This document shows, one piece after another, positions 53,069 through 62,465 of a stretch of 64,000 nucleotides of DNA (position 1 is the first letter of the stretch; the number at the start of each line of letters is the position of its first letter). The notes beneath the pieces are model-generated. The model worked only from the letters and a program-made list of their open reading frames with translations. It had not been told where the DNA came from and searched no databases. Origin of the DNA: Arenibacter echinorum (GTDB lineage Bacteria; Bacteroidota; Bacteroidia; Flavobacteriales; Flavobacteriaceae); assembly GCF_003259375.1 (NCBI RefSeq), contig NZ_QLLN01000006.1, forward strand, positions 62,001 to 126,000, written 5' to 3'. The position numbers were made by a program, and so were the translations under genes.

Positions 53069-56000
53069 ATGAAAAAACCGTTTTTTTATTTACTAATTCT
53101 AATTTTGAGCATAGGCCATTTTGCCCATGCTCAAAATATAACGGTCCAAGGAACCGTTTTCGATGACAATGGAGTTCCATTACCAGGAGCTTCTGTCGTA
53201 GTAAAAGGAACCGCTACAGGGACACAAACCGACTTTGACGGTAATTTTTACATAAACGTACAAGGTCCACAATCCATCTTAACATTTTCCTATCTTGGTT
53301 TTAAACCACAGGAAATCCTTGTGGGAAACCAAACACAGGTCACCATTACCTTGGCTCCGGATGCCACGCAATTGGATGATGTAGTTTTGATTGGTTACCA
53401 AAAGGTATTTAAAAGGGATGTTACCAGTGCTGTTTCCAGTATTAAGAGCGATGACATTGAAGGCATCCCAGTACTGGACGTATCAGGATTGATCGCCACC
53501 CAGGCCACCGGTATCCAGAGTGTGAATATGACCGGGGCACCTGCAGGAAGAGGAGCTCTAATAATTCGGGGTAATACAAGCATAGGTGGGGATATTGATG
53601 CCGATTTGGCCTACAGTAGCCCGTTATATGTAATTGATGGGGTACAGACCAGTCTTGAGGATTTAGCCGGTTATGGTGTTTCCAACGTAGACTTTTTGGC
53701 CTCGCTTAACCCTAACGACATTGCCAGTATAGATGTTCTTAAAGATGCTTCTGCCGCGGCCATTTACGGGTCAAGGGGAGCAAATGGGGTTATTATTATC
53801 GAAACCAAGAAAGGCGTAGCATTGGATAAACCGGAATTTTCGTTTTCCACCAGTTTAGGATTACAACCAAAACCTAACTTGGTACCTATGTTGGTTGGAG
53901 CTGCTGAACGCCAAGCCAAAATGGGGATGATCCAAAGATGGTGGCACACGGACGAATTACAATCCGGACAAACACCAATGGTCTTGACCGATAGTATAAA
54001 CCCTGCCTTTAACAATAATGTAGATTATCAAGGTTTGTTTTATAAAACCGGGATTGATCAGCAGTACGATTTTAGTGTTCGTGGTGGTAGTGAGAAAACC
54101 AACTACAGAGTTTCCTTGGGATATGACAACCAGGAAGGTGTTATAAAAGGTACCGGGGTAGATAGGGTAACTTTTTCCTCCAATCTTAATTTTACGGCAG
54201 GGGAAAAATTTCGCAACCAATTAATTACCCGGTTTACGCATACCGATCTACAAACTGGACAAGGTAATCCCTACCAAGGAAGTTTTAACCTTAACTCTTC
54301 CCTACCTGTAGATCCGGCCGGACTTCAATCCTCTCTATTTTATATAACAGACGCAAGAGTCCAGTCCTTAAGTGGGGAACTGGAAGGCAAGCTGAACGAG
54401 GATAGGACCGTCAACTTTACCATTTCCAACTTTGCCACCTATGATCTTTTACCTAGTCTTAGCCTAAATTCCCAACTAAGTTTTGTTTACGACAGCAATA
54501 AAAAGAACTTTTATGAGCCGTCTACCATAAGGACAGAAGGAGATGGATTTGCCAGTTATGCCCTGTATAACCGAAAAAACTTGACTGCTGAAACCTATTT
54601 AAGCCTCTTTAAAAACATTGGCGCCAATAACGATCATGAAGTTACGGGAGTATTGGGAAATAGGGTGGATTATAACAAATATGAGGACATGGCCATGACC
54701 GCCTTTGGTTTTGGTAGTGATGCCATACAAACCATCAATAACAGATATACCCAGGATCAAATAAGTGGATATACCGATATTAGTGCCAATGCCTTGGTAT
54801 CCTATTTTGGGCGTGTGAGTTATAAATACAAAAATCGCTATATGGTTGGTGGAAACTTCAGTATCGATGGTTCTTCCCGATTTGGTAAAGATGTACGTTG
54901 GGCCAAGTTCCCTTCCCTAAACGCAGGCTGGGTAATTTCGGATGAGCCCTTTCTTAAACCCCATATTTCCAGTTTTATAGATTATTTAAAAATTAGGGGT
55001 AGCTGGGGTATCAATGGTAAGCAATTCCCAGAAAACTACCTACGTTTCGGAAAATACAATCTAGGTTATGGTGGCAACCCTTATTGGGCCAACCAAATGA
55101 ATGTTTCCAGTTATGGCGGTGTAACCGGGGTTATTCCAAATTACGATCAAATTGGGAACGCATCCCTTTCTTGGGAGGAAACCGAACAATGGAATGTTGG
55201 GTTTGATCTGGATATGTTCAACAGAAGGGTAAGTTTGGCATTTGATGCCTATAACAAAAATACCGATAAACTATTTTTTGATGTAGCCTTCCCTGCTTAT
55301 TCGGGATACAACTCTGCCCCTACCAACGTGGCTGGTGTTATTAATTATGGTTGGGAATCCATGCTGCGTTACCACGTTTTCCCTAGGGAGAACGACCTTC
55401 GAATGGAATTGTCCGTAGGTTTTGCACAAAACAAAAACTACGTTTCAAAATTGCCCAATGGTAACCAGGATTATATAGGTGGAGATTATGGATATGTGGT
55501 TGGGCGTCCGCTTAACCTGTACAAGATGTTCATTAACGATTATATCATTGATGATCTAGACCAATTGCCTGTAAATCCATTTACTGGAGAACCTTTACAA
55601 GGTAAATCTGCTTGGGCCAATATCCGCCCAGGTTTTCCAATATGGCAGGATCTTAACGGGGACTACTTACTTAATGAAGAGCACGATCTAAAATTAACTA
55701 CAGACTACTCTCCTATTCCTGATATTACCGGTTCATTCAATATAAACTTGCAGTATAAAAAATGGTATTTCCAGGCCTATAGTCAATTTTCCTTTGGGGC
55801 TGATATCAAGAATACAGTACTCAATAGTTATATGGATAGCTACGACAGAGGCGGTGATGCATGGGCAAGAAATGGATTGGCAGACCTAAGTGAATACACC
55901 TTCTGGGAACAACCGGGTGATGGTGCCGCCGGGGTAGACTTTCCTGCAATATACCCACAGAGTCCAACACTTGGAGCGTTTTACGGCTTCAGGGACAATC

Positions 56001-56260
56001 AGACCCTTTGGATAGAAAGTGGTGATTATTGGAAAGTCAACAATGCTTCCATTGGATACACTTTTGACCAGAATGATAACTTTATGAAGAACATTGGCTT
56101 ATCCCGTTTAAGAATCTACGGAGCAATGTTGAACCCTTACCAATGGCAGAGATCCAAGAAGGTGGTAGATGCCTCCATGGTAGATGCCAAGGGACATACT
56201 TATGGAAATGGATATCCACAGGCTAGGACAATTACCATTGGAATTGATACAAAATTTTAA
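53069..56260 (+). CDS. SusC/RagA-type TonB-dependent transporter of the PUL
   Basis: 1063 residues. Signal peptide about 1-21 (GHFAHAQ). An N-terminal carboxypeptidase-D-like domain (about 23-95, VQGTVFDDNGVPLPGASVVVKGTA, TDFDGNF, FSYLGF) precedes a TonB-box-like LDDVVLIGYQ near 104, the plug (ATGIQSVNMTGAPAGRGALIIRG, IYGSRGANGVIIIETKKG) and a barrel ending RTITIGIDTKF. It transports captured oligosaccharide across the outer membrane. The SusD gene starts 10 bases later. It is the first gene of an operon of four, controlled most probably by the divergent HTCS. Confidence 0.94.
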   Translation: MKKPFFYLLILILSIGHFAHAQNITVQGTVFDDNGVPLPGASVVVKGTATGTQTDFDGNFYINVQGPQSILTFSYLGFKPQEILVGNQTQVTITLAPDATQLDDVVLIGYQKVFKRDVTSAVSSIKSDDIEGIPVLDVSGLIATQATGIQSVNMTGAPAGRGALIIRGNTSIGGDIDADLAYSSPLYVIDGVQTSLEDLAGYGVSNVDFLASLNPNDIASIDVLKDASAAAIYGSRGANGVIIIETKKGVALDKPEFSFSTSLGLQPKPNLVPMLVGAAERQAKMGMIQRWWHTDELQSGQTPMVLTDSINPAFNNNVDYQGLFYKTGIDQQYDFSVRGGSEKTNYRVSLGYDNQEGVIKGTGVDRVTFSSNLNFTAGEKFRNQLITRFTHTDLQTGQGNPYQGSFNLNSSLPVDPAGLQSSLFYITDARVQSLSGELEGKLNEDRTVNFTISNFATYDLLPSLSLNSQLSFVYDSNKKNFYEPSTIRTEGDGFASYALYNRKNLTAETYLSLFKNIGANNDHEVTGVLGNRVDYNKYEDMAMTAFGFGSDAIQTINNRYTQDQISGYTDISANALVSYFGRVSYKYKNRYMVGGNFSIDGSSRFGKDVRWAKFPSLNAGWVISDEPFLKPHISSFIDYLKIRGSWGINGKQFPENYLRFGKYNLGYGGNPYWANQMNVSSYGGVTGVIPNYDQIGNASLSWEETEQWNVGFDLDMFNRRVSLAFDAYNKNTDKLFFDVAFPAYSGYNSAPTNVAGVINYGWESMLRYHVFPRENDLRMELSVGFAQNKNYVSKLPNGNQDYIGGDYGYVVGRPLNLYKMFINDYIIDDLDQLPVNPFTGEPLQGKSAWANIRPGFPIWQDLNGDYLLNEEHDLKLTTDYSPIPDITGSFNINLQYKKWYFQAYSQFSFGADIKNTVLNSYMDSYDRGGDAWARNGLADLSEYTFWEQPGDGAAGVDFPAIYPQSPTLGAFYGFRDNQTLWIESGDYWKVNNASIGYTFDQNDNFMKNIGLSRLRIYGAMLNPYQWQRSKKVVDASMVDAKGHTYGNGYPQARTITIGIDTKF

Positions 56261-56270
56261 ATAATAAACG

Positions 56271-57815
56271 ATGAAACAGATAAAGAGTTTTAAAATATAT
56301 ATCATGGTCCTGAGCTTCCTGGGTGCAGCCAGTTGTTCCGATTTATTGGATCAGGAGCCTATCAGCATTACCCATCCCGATGTCTTTTGGGATAGTCAGG
56401 CCAACGCCGAACAAGCCGTTGCTGGTGCCTATGGTCTTTTTAAGGAGGCTATTATGACACAATCCAATTTTTTATATTGGGGTGAATGGACCGGGATGAC
56501 CTTTATGAACAGTCGAAACTGGATCGTAAACTATATTGAAGGTAGCGGCAATTACGTTTTGGCATACCGCGATGCTTCCATGAACTGGAAAAACTTCTAC
56601 CGTGCAGCCAACTGGGCCTATACTATAGAGCAATATATAGCGGACATGCCCGTGGATATGTTCGATTCACAAACTGAAAAGGATCGTCTTTTAGGAGAAG
56701 CTGCCTTCATTAGATCATTGACCTATTTTTACATGGCCCGTATATGGGGAGATGTGCCTATCGTAGAGCAATCCATAGAAAGTTCCGACCAGCTAATTTC
56801 AGAAGACGGATTCATTGTGGAAAATCCAAGGGTCGATGAACTTGAGGTGCTGGATTATGCGTTGGAAGCCGTTAATAAATCCATTGGATTATTGCAATAC
56901 TCCACTCCCGGAGCTTCCAATTGGGCCATAACCGCCAATAAGGCAAGCGCAGAAGCGTTAAAAGCCCATATTTCACTTTGGTATGCTGGCAGGGACAATG
57001 ACAACCCAGAAATGATTCAGCAAGCCATTGATGCAACAACATCTGTTATTAATAATAGTGGCGCTAGTTTAATCGATTATGTAAACGAGGGAAAAGATGG
57101 ATTCGATGAAATGTGTATTGGTCAATCCAAGACTGGCTTGTTCGAAATCAATATCAGCGCGGACATGAACGAATCCTTTAGGTTGCTTCAATATGATGAT
57201 AACCATACCGGACTTACCTTAAATTACCCCGTATGGCAAAGCGTTAATACAGGAATAAGCCCTTATATGGATCCAGATTTCTATGGAAATGAAATGATGG
57301 CCACAGATACCGATAGAGCCAACGATGTGCGTAAGGATCTTTTCTTTTATGAATATGGTACAAATGCAGATTACTCCTACCTTCAGAAGTATTCGCATTC
57401 AGCGCAAGATGAAGCTTCAGAAGACGCTTATGCCCAATTTTCAGAGTCCAACATCTTAATTTTTAGGTTGGCAGATATGTATTTATTAAGAGCAGAAGCC
57501 AATGCCCGAAAAGACCTTTCCGGACCTGCCATAACTGATTTAAATACTATAAGAAGTCAGGCCAATGTTCCTGATTATTCAGGAGCAACAGACCGTGAAT
57601 CCCTTATGAAGGCCATATTTGACGAGCGCGCCATTGAATTTGTTGGTGAAGCCCAATCTGGTTATGATAGAATACGTATGGATTATTTCGATGGAGTGCC
57701 ATGGGTTAACCAAGCAAGAAACGCCAAAAAAGGATATTTCTGGCCTGTTCTTCCTGCCGTAATATCAAGGAATGCTTCTATTCTACAAACTGAATATTGG
57801 AGAGGTAAACTGTAG
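56271..57815 (+). CDS. SusD/RagB-type surface glycan-binding lipoprotein
   Basis: 514 residues. The lipoprotein signal ends GAASC (then SDLLDQEP, the typical SusD start, which also fits the acidic surface pattern). The TPR-like scaffold has AVAGAYGLFKEA, FIRSLTYFYMARIWGDVPIVEQ, NKASAEALKAHISLWYAG, and the C-terminal RLADMYLLRAEANAR, ITDLNTIRSQANV and DERAIEFVGEAQSGYDRIRM. It forms a lid on SusC and binds glycan. Part of the HTCS-linked operon. Confidence 0.93.
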   Translation: MKQIKSFKIYIMVLSFLGAASCSDLLDQEPISITHPDVFWDSQANAEQAVAGAYGLFKEAIMTQSNFLYWGEWTGMTFMNSRNWIVNYIEGSGNYVLAYRDASMNWKNFYRAANWAYTIEQYIADMPVDMFDSQTEKDRLLGEAAFIRSLTYFYMARIWGDVPIVEQSIESSDQLISEDGFIVENPRVDELEVLDYALEAVNKSIGLLQYSTPGASNWAITANKASAEALKAHISLWYAGRDNDNPEMIQQAIDATTSVINNSGASLIDYVNEGKDGFDEMCIGQSKTGLFEINISADMNESFRLLQYDDNHTGLTLNYPVWQSVNTGISPYMDPDFYGNEMMATDTDRANDVRKDLFFYEYGTNADYSYLQKYSHSAQDEASEDAYAQFSESNILIFRLADMYLLRAEANARKDLSGPAITDLNTIRSQANVPDYSGATDRESLMKAIFDERAIEFVGEAQSGYDRIRMDYFDGVPWVNQARNAKKGYFWPVLPAVISRNASILQTEYWRGKL

Positions 57816-57847
57816 ACGAATTTTTAGAACTAAAGAAAACAATCACG

Positions 57848-58492
57848 ATGAAAAAAATAATAATCATACTAACAGCCGTAGTAGTCCTTTACTCTTGTGA
57901 AAAGGATGGAAACTACCTTGTAGATGGAGGAATTAGCAGTCCAGAGGTGGGAACGACCACCATGGATTTTTTCAAATCCCATAGTCAGTTGGATACTTTG
58001 GCCATTTTAATAGAAAAAGCGGGAATGTCCGATTTGGTCAACGGAAACAACACCATCTTTGCGCCCAATAATCTATCTATTAAGAATTATGTGAACGCTG
58101 TATTGGCCGATATGAGGGAAATAGATCCTCAAGCCGAATATACCGTAAACGATATTCCCTTGGATACACTTACTAAATATATGGGAGGCTATATTTTTTC
58201 CGGCAAGATTAGAAGGGAAAACATGACCAAGGACCAAGGGAAAATCTATACTGCCGAGAATGGGGAAGAAAGAAGAATTTCCTTGGAACCAACAGATCAA
58301 TATAACGGTGAGTTGGATTCCAAACCCGAATATGTTTATTTCACTTATAAACAAGGGGATGATTGGGACGAATGGGATAATATTGATGATGATGATAAGG
58401 TGGTGGTAAAAACCTCCAATTTAATCTCTACCAATGGCGTTATTCATGTCCTTCAGGGAAACCATACTTTATTCAATTTCGAAAGGGACTAA
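57848..58492 (+). CDS. Fasciclin-domain surface lipoprotein
   Basis: 214 residues. The lipoprotein signal ends VLYSC followed by EKDGN. The mature chain has a single fasciclin (FAS1-like) domain: TMDFFKSHSQLDTLAILIEKAGMSDLVN, NNTIFAPNNLSIKNYV (the conserved TVFAPTNxA-like block) and VVKTSNLISTNGVIHVLQGN at its end. An acidic loop (DDWDEWDNIDDDD) near 175-187 may bind cations. FAS1 domains mediate adhesion. In a SusCD operon it is probably a surface-binding accessory protein for the substrate. Confidence 0.82.
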   Translation: MKKIIIILTAVVVLYSCEKDGNYLVDGGISSPEVGTTTMDFFKSHSQLDTLAILIEKAGMSDLVNGNNTIFAPNNLSIKNYVNAVLADMREIDPQAEYTVNDIPLDTLTKYMGGYIFSGKIRRENMTKDQGKIYTAENGEERRISLEPTDQYNGELDSKPEYVYFTYKQGDDWDEWDNIDDDDKVVVKTSNLISTNGVIHVLQGNHTLFNFERD

Positions 58493-58514
58493 TACAAACC
58501 ATAAAAACAAAAAG

Positions 58515-59606
58515 ATGAAAAATATATTTTATTCCATACTGATCATTATCGTAATGGTTGCATCTTGTCAGCCCCCGGAAGTGGGTTATATCAGTGACAA
58601 CATCCACGCCTTGGAAGACACCATTGCCGTTCCACGCGGGGTGTTTAAAGTTGGGGCCGCACCGGCAATAGAAGGATCTACCTATCCTTTAAAATGGGAG
58701 ATAACCAGTATCACAGATGCCCAAGGCAACCCTACCAATGATCTGTACGACGAGTACGAGCTTTTAACTTGGAAATCAGCTTTTAATGCAGAAACCGATA
58801 CCACCTTGGCATTGGTGGAAGAAAAGTTGGAATTGGGGGATTATCCAACCATCATGATCAATGAAGTGAGTGGACAATTGGCCTTTACCCAGGCCAGTAA
58901 GTTTGTAACCAATAATAACATATTCAAGATAAACGTTAAAGCTAGTAACGTAAGAGGTGAGCGTCAATTGGATGACTTTGTAATTGTAAAATTGGATGAT
59001 TTTCAACCAGTTGAATTCCCAACAGAAATGCGTTCAAGATTACAATTGGGTAAAGGTGGCGGAGCTTATGATATTGCCTACACCTCTACCATAATGAACG
59101 ATTTTGACGATGGTGTCCCCAGTGTCTTGGATGGCACCCATCCTTACATCACAGTAACCAAAGTAAGTGAGGAACCCGCTTTGGGCGTTAAGGTGAAAAT
59201 GATCATTGCGGATAGTTATGATAAACCATTGAATCCAGAAAAGGTTGTTTTCTATCCTTCGGGATCAACTTACTTACAAAACTATCATGACAATTCCGTT
59301 GATACGGAAGTTGATGCAACTGGTTCTACATTCTCGTTGCCTGCACCACCGTTTCCACAGTATGGTAGAACATATGCTTCAGGAACCAATTCTTATTTAA
59401 TGTACTACCTGACCACAGATGATGCCTTTACGGTAGATACCGCGGCCTTTGAAGCGGATAATGGACCAAAGGACTGGACACCCTATTTAGATCCTGATAC
59501 TGGAGAAATAATGAATAGAGCTTACATTAGATGGGGAATCAAAATAAACGATTCCGGTACTTGGGAGATAAAAATGAAAATTCCATATACCAAGATAAAG
59601 GAATAG
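58515..59606 (+). CDS. DUF5007-like surface lipoprotein of the SusCD operon
   Basis: 363 residues from ATG 58515; an in-frame ATG at 58434 lies inside the fasciclin gene and lacks a signal, so it is rejected. The lipoprotein signal ends MVASC, followed by QPPEVGYISDNI. The mature protein is beta-rich: FKVGAAPAIEGSTYPLKWEITSITDAQGN, SNVRGERQLDDFVIVKL and RWGIKINDSGTWEIKMKIPYTK. I assign DUF5007 from layout and context, without certainty. Such proteins downstream of SusCD and FAS1 genes are candidate glycan-binding proteins. It is the last gene of the operon before a strong terminator. Confidence 0.6.
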   Translation: MKNIFYSILIIIVMVASCQPPEVGYISDNIHALEDTIAVPRGVFKVGAAPAIEGSTYPLKWEITSITDAQGNPTNDLYDEYELLTWKSAFNAETDTTLALVEEKLELGDYPTIMINEVSGQLAFTQASKFVTNNNIFKINVKASNVRGERQLDDFVIVKLDDFQPVEFPTEMRSRLQLGKGGGAYDIAYTSTIMNDFDDGVPSVLDGTHPYITVTKVSEEPALGVKVKMIIADSYDKPLNPEKVVFYPSGSTYLQNYHDNSVDTEVDATGSTFSLPAPPFPQYGRTYASGTNSYLMYYLTTDDAFTVDTAAFEADNGPKDWTPYLDPDTGEIMNRAYIRWGIKINDSGTWEIKMKIPYTKIKE

Positions 59607-59631
59607 TATTAACTAGTTTTATATACCTTAT

Positions 59632-59684
59632 AAATGGTTTGTTTTGGTGCAACTTAGGTTCCCATTACAAACCATTTTTTTTTA
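59632..59684 (+). terminator. Terminator of the SusCD operon
   Basis: Arms 59632-59642 and 59667-59677 pair over 11 bases, followed directly by a run of T. Confidence 0.8.
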
Positions 59685-59744
59685 CTTATTTTTAGCCTAA
59701 GAGTTAATAATTTTTCCACTAAGCACAACCCGAAATTTAACAGC

Positions 59745-62363
59745 ATGAACAGACGAAAATATATAAAGACCATTGCCTTAGGTACCCTATTGCCCAGCTT
59801 TTCCGCTTCGGCATTCCCATTTGGATTAGTAGGCCAAAATAAACCCCTTGAAGCAATACAATTTAAAAGCAATTGGCACAACTGGCCAGATATGAAATGG
59901 GTAGGTCCGGAATATTGGGGAAACCGACTCCAAGATTGGCGACTAAAAGATGGGATGGCCGTTTGCAGCATTAGTGCTGAAAATAGAAACCTTCAATTAT
60001 TGACCGTTCAAAAAACGGAATATCTATCACCATTGAAGGTAAGCCTGGAAATAAACTTATTGAACAAAAATATTTCACCAGCCGATAAAGGTTGCCTGGG
60101 AATACGACTGGGATGTAAAGGTCCCTTCGAGGATTACCGATCCGCTGCTGTTTTTGGTAAGGGACTGGATATAGGACTTAACCCTAGTGGCACCCTTCTG
60201 GTCGGAAATCAAACCTTTGAAACCAAGCTTTCACAAATTCCAAATAACTACAAATTGGTGGCAGAGTTTAGGCCTTCCGAAAACAAATACCTATTAAAGG
60301 TTTTGATACAGGATTCCATAACCGATCAATTAATTCATACCCAGGAAAACATAGCAGTTGAAGGTACCAGTGTTGAAGGCAATTTTGCCCTGCTCGCAGA
60401 TTTAATGACGGCTAAGAGTAACACATCCCAACCTTCGGCCGGTTTTTCCAACTGGAGTATATCTTCAGACAATTTGGTTTCTAACCGCGATCAACTTTAT
60501 GGTCCTATTTGCTTTGCACAATACACCCTTCACGACAAAAAGTTGAAATTAACCGCACAATTAGCGCCTATTGAAGAAATTAAAGGCAATTCCGTACAAC
60601 TGCAATTCAAGGAACAGGGCGTTTGGAAAACCACAACCAATACCAAGTTGGAACATATAGGCAGAGCGGTAAACTTCGCAGTTGAGAATTGGACCGCCAA
60701 TTCGGATATTCCTTACCGAATATTGGTGGAAATCCCTCTAAAAAATGAAATCCACCAATACACCTATGAAGGTACTATAGCCCAAGAGCCTTTAAATAAA
60801 GAATCCGTTTCAGCGGCTGTTTTTAGCTGTAATTTTCATTACGGATTCCCTGATAATGACGTTTATGAAAATGTAGCCAAATTAGACCCGGACATCATTC
60901 TTTTCCTTGGGGATCAATTTTACGAAGGCACAGGTGGATTTGGGGCAGAACGCGATGGTGACCTGGACGATCTATGTCTGGATTATCTGCGAAAATGGAT
61001 GATGTTCGGTTGGTCTTACCGCGAACTCTTTAGACATAAACCCTGTGCCATAATCCCAGATGACCATGACGTGTATCACGGAAACGTTTGGGGTGAAGGT
61101 GGTAAAAAAGCCGATACCAGTGATGGCCATGGCATGTTGGCACAGGATTCCGGAGGATATAAAATGCCTGCGGAATGGGTAAACATGGTGCAATTTACAC
61201 AGACCAGCCATTTACCAGATCCCTTCGATCCTAGCCCTGTTCAACAGAATATCGGTGTCTACTACACTCACTGGAACTACGCAGGCATTAGTTTTGCCAT
61301 CCTAGAGGACCGAAAATTTAAATCGGCACCCAAGCATGTTTTGCCTCCAGAGGCCCAGGTAAGGAACGGTTGGATACAAAACAAAGATTTCGATATAAAA
61401 CAGTACAGGGATCTAGATGCCGAACTTTTGGGAAAAAGGCAGCACGATTTTATAGATCACTGGACCCAGGATTGGAATAATGGGGCCGAAATAAAAGTAG
61501 TGCTATCACAGACCAATTTTGCCACTGTGGCCACCTTGCCCAAAACAGCCTTAAATGATGACGTGGTCCCCTCCTTACCTATTCCTAAAAAAGGAGAATA
61601 CGTACTTGGGGATGTCCCTACCGTGGATATGGATTCCAACGGTTGGCCAGCTAACGAAAGGGATAAGGCCGTCGAAGCCATCAGAAAATGCTATGCATTT
61701 CATATTGCTGGCGACCAACATTTGGGAAGTTTTATCCAATATGGCACAGACGAGCATGGAGACAGCGGTTATGCCTTTGCTGGTCCTGCCTTGAACAATA
61801 TTTGGCCCAGAAGATTCTGGCCAGAAGTAAATAGTGATTCCCATACCTATGAAAACCCGGCCTATTTAGGGGACCATATGGACGGATTTGGCAACAAACT
61901 ATCCGTACATGCCGTGGGCAATCCGTTCGATACCGGGTTTGAGCCGGCCATTGTACATAATAGGGCAACCGGTTATGGATTGGTAACCTTCAACAAAAAA
62001 GAAAGAACCATAACCACAGCCTGTTGGCCCAGATATGCTGACCCTAGCAGCGCTGGAAATGAACAATTTCCAGGGTGGCCCATCACCATAAAGCAAAAAG
62101 ACAATTATGGTAAAAAGGCAGTAGCCTGGTTGCCTACCATAAAGGTTGTCGACGCAAGCAAACCCGTTATTTCAGTTTTCGACAATAATAATCAGCTGGT
62201 TTATTCCATTCGTATGGCAACCAATACTTTTGCCCCCAAAGTATTCGATAAAGAAAAATATACCATTGTAATCCTGGATGTGGAAAACAATAGAAAAAAA
62301 ACACTAAAAAATATTAGGGCCAAGACCGTTAACAAACAACTATTGCAAATTAGCCTTGTTTAA
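59745..62363 (+). CDS. PhoD-like alkaline phosphatase with large N-terminal sandwich domain
   Basis: 872 residues. The Tat-like leader (NRRKYIKTIALGTLLPSFSASA) is followed by a ~220-residue beta-sandwich-like region (about 40-250) reminiscent of concanavalin-type modules, then a fibronectin-like part and the PhoD metallophosphoesterase domain (about 350-750). Metal-site blocks are SCNFHYG, ILFLGDQFYEG, IPDDHDVYHGNVWG, and the late HIAGDQHLG. PhoD enzymes cleave phosphomonoesters and diesters and use Ca/Fe. Location beside the glycan locus suggests a phosphate-decorated substrate. It has its own leader after the operon terminator. Confidence 0.82.
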   Translation: MNRRKYIKTIALGTLLPSFSASAFPFGLVGQNKPLEAIQFKSNWHNWPDMKWVGPEYWGNRLQDWRLKDGMAVCSISAENRNLQLLTVQKTEYLSPLKVSLEINLLNKNISPADKGCLGIRLGCKGPFEDYRSAAVFGKGLDIGLNPSGTLLVGNQTFETKLSQIPNNYKLVAEFRPSENKYLLKVLIQDSITDQLIHTQENIAVEGTSVEGNFALLADLMTAKSNTSQPSAGFSNWSISSDNLVSNRDQLYGPICFAQYTLHDKKLKLTAQLAPIEEIKGNSVQLQFKEQGVWKTTTNTKLEHIGRAVNFAVENWTANSDIPYRILVEIPLKNEIHQYTYEGTIAQEPLNKESVSAAVFSCNFHYGFPDNDVYENVAKLDPDIILFLGDQFYEGTGGFGAERDGDLDDLCLDYLRKWMMFGWSYRELFRHKPCAIIPDDHDVYHGNVWGEGGKKADTSDGHGMLAQDSGGYKMPAEWVNMVQFTQTSHLPDPFDPSPVQQNIGVYYTHWNYAGISFAILEDRKFKSAPKHVLPPEAQVRNGWIQNKDFDIKQYRDLDAELLGKRQHDFIDHWTQDWNNGAEIKVVLSQTNFATVATLPKTALNDDVVPSLPIPKKGEYVLGDVPTVDMDSNGWPANERDKAVEAIRKCYAFHIAGDQHLGSFIQYGTDEHGDSGYAFAGPALNNIWPRRFWPEVNSDSHTYENPAYLGDHMDGFGNKLSVHAVGNPFDTGFEPAIVHNRATGYGLVTFNKKERTITTACWPRYADPSSAGNEQFPGWPITIKQKDNYGKKAVAWLPTIKVVDASKPVISVFDNNNQLVYSIRMATNTFAPKVFDKEKYTIVILDVENNRKKTLKNIRAKTVNKQLLQISLV

Positions 62364-62401
62364 ATTGGCTCGGTAGTTCTATTAACGCTATATGGACCAA
62401 C

Positions 62402-62443
62402 AAAAAAATCCCAAACTTTCTTAGTTTATAGAAAGTTTGGGAT
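62402..62443. terminator. Bidirectional terminator between convergent genes
   Basis: Arms 62408-62420 and 62431-62443 pair perfectly over 13 bases. On the minus strand a T run follows, so it is strong for the Gfo/Idh/MocA gene; on the plus strand the T-rich tail is weaker. Confidence 0.75.
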
Positions 62444-62465
62444 CAATTATTATTGTATTTAAAAC

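Noticed and set aside
58434-58514. Upstream start for the DUF5007-like gene
   Set aside because: It lies within the fasciclin gene and would abolish the lipoprotein signal that begins at ATG 58515.
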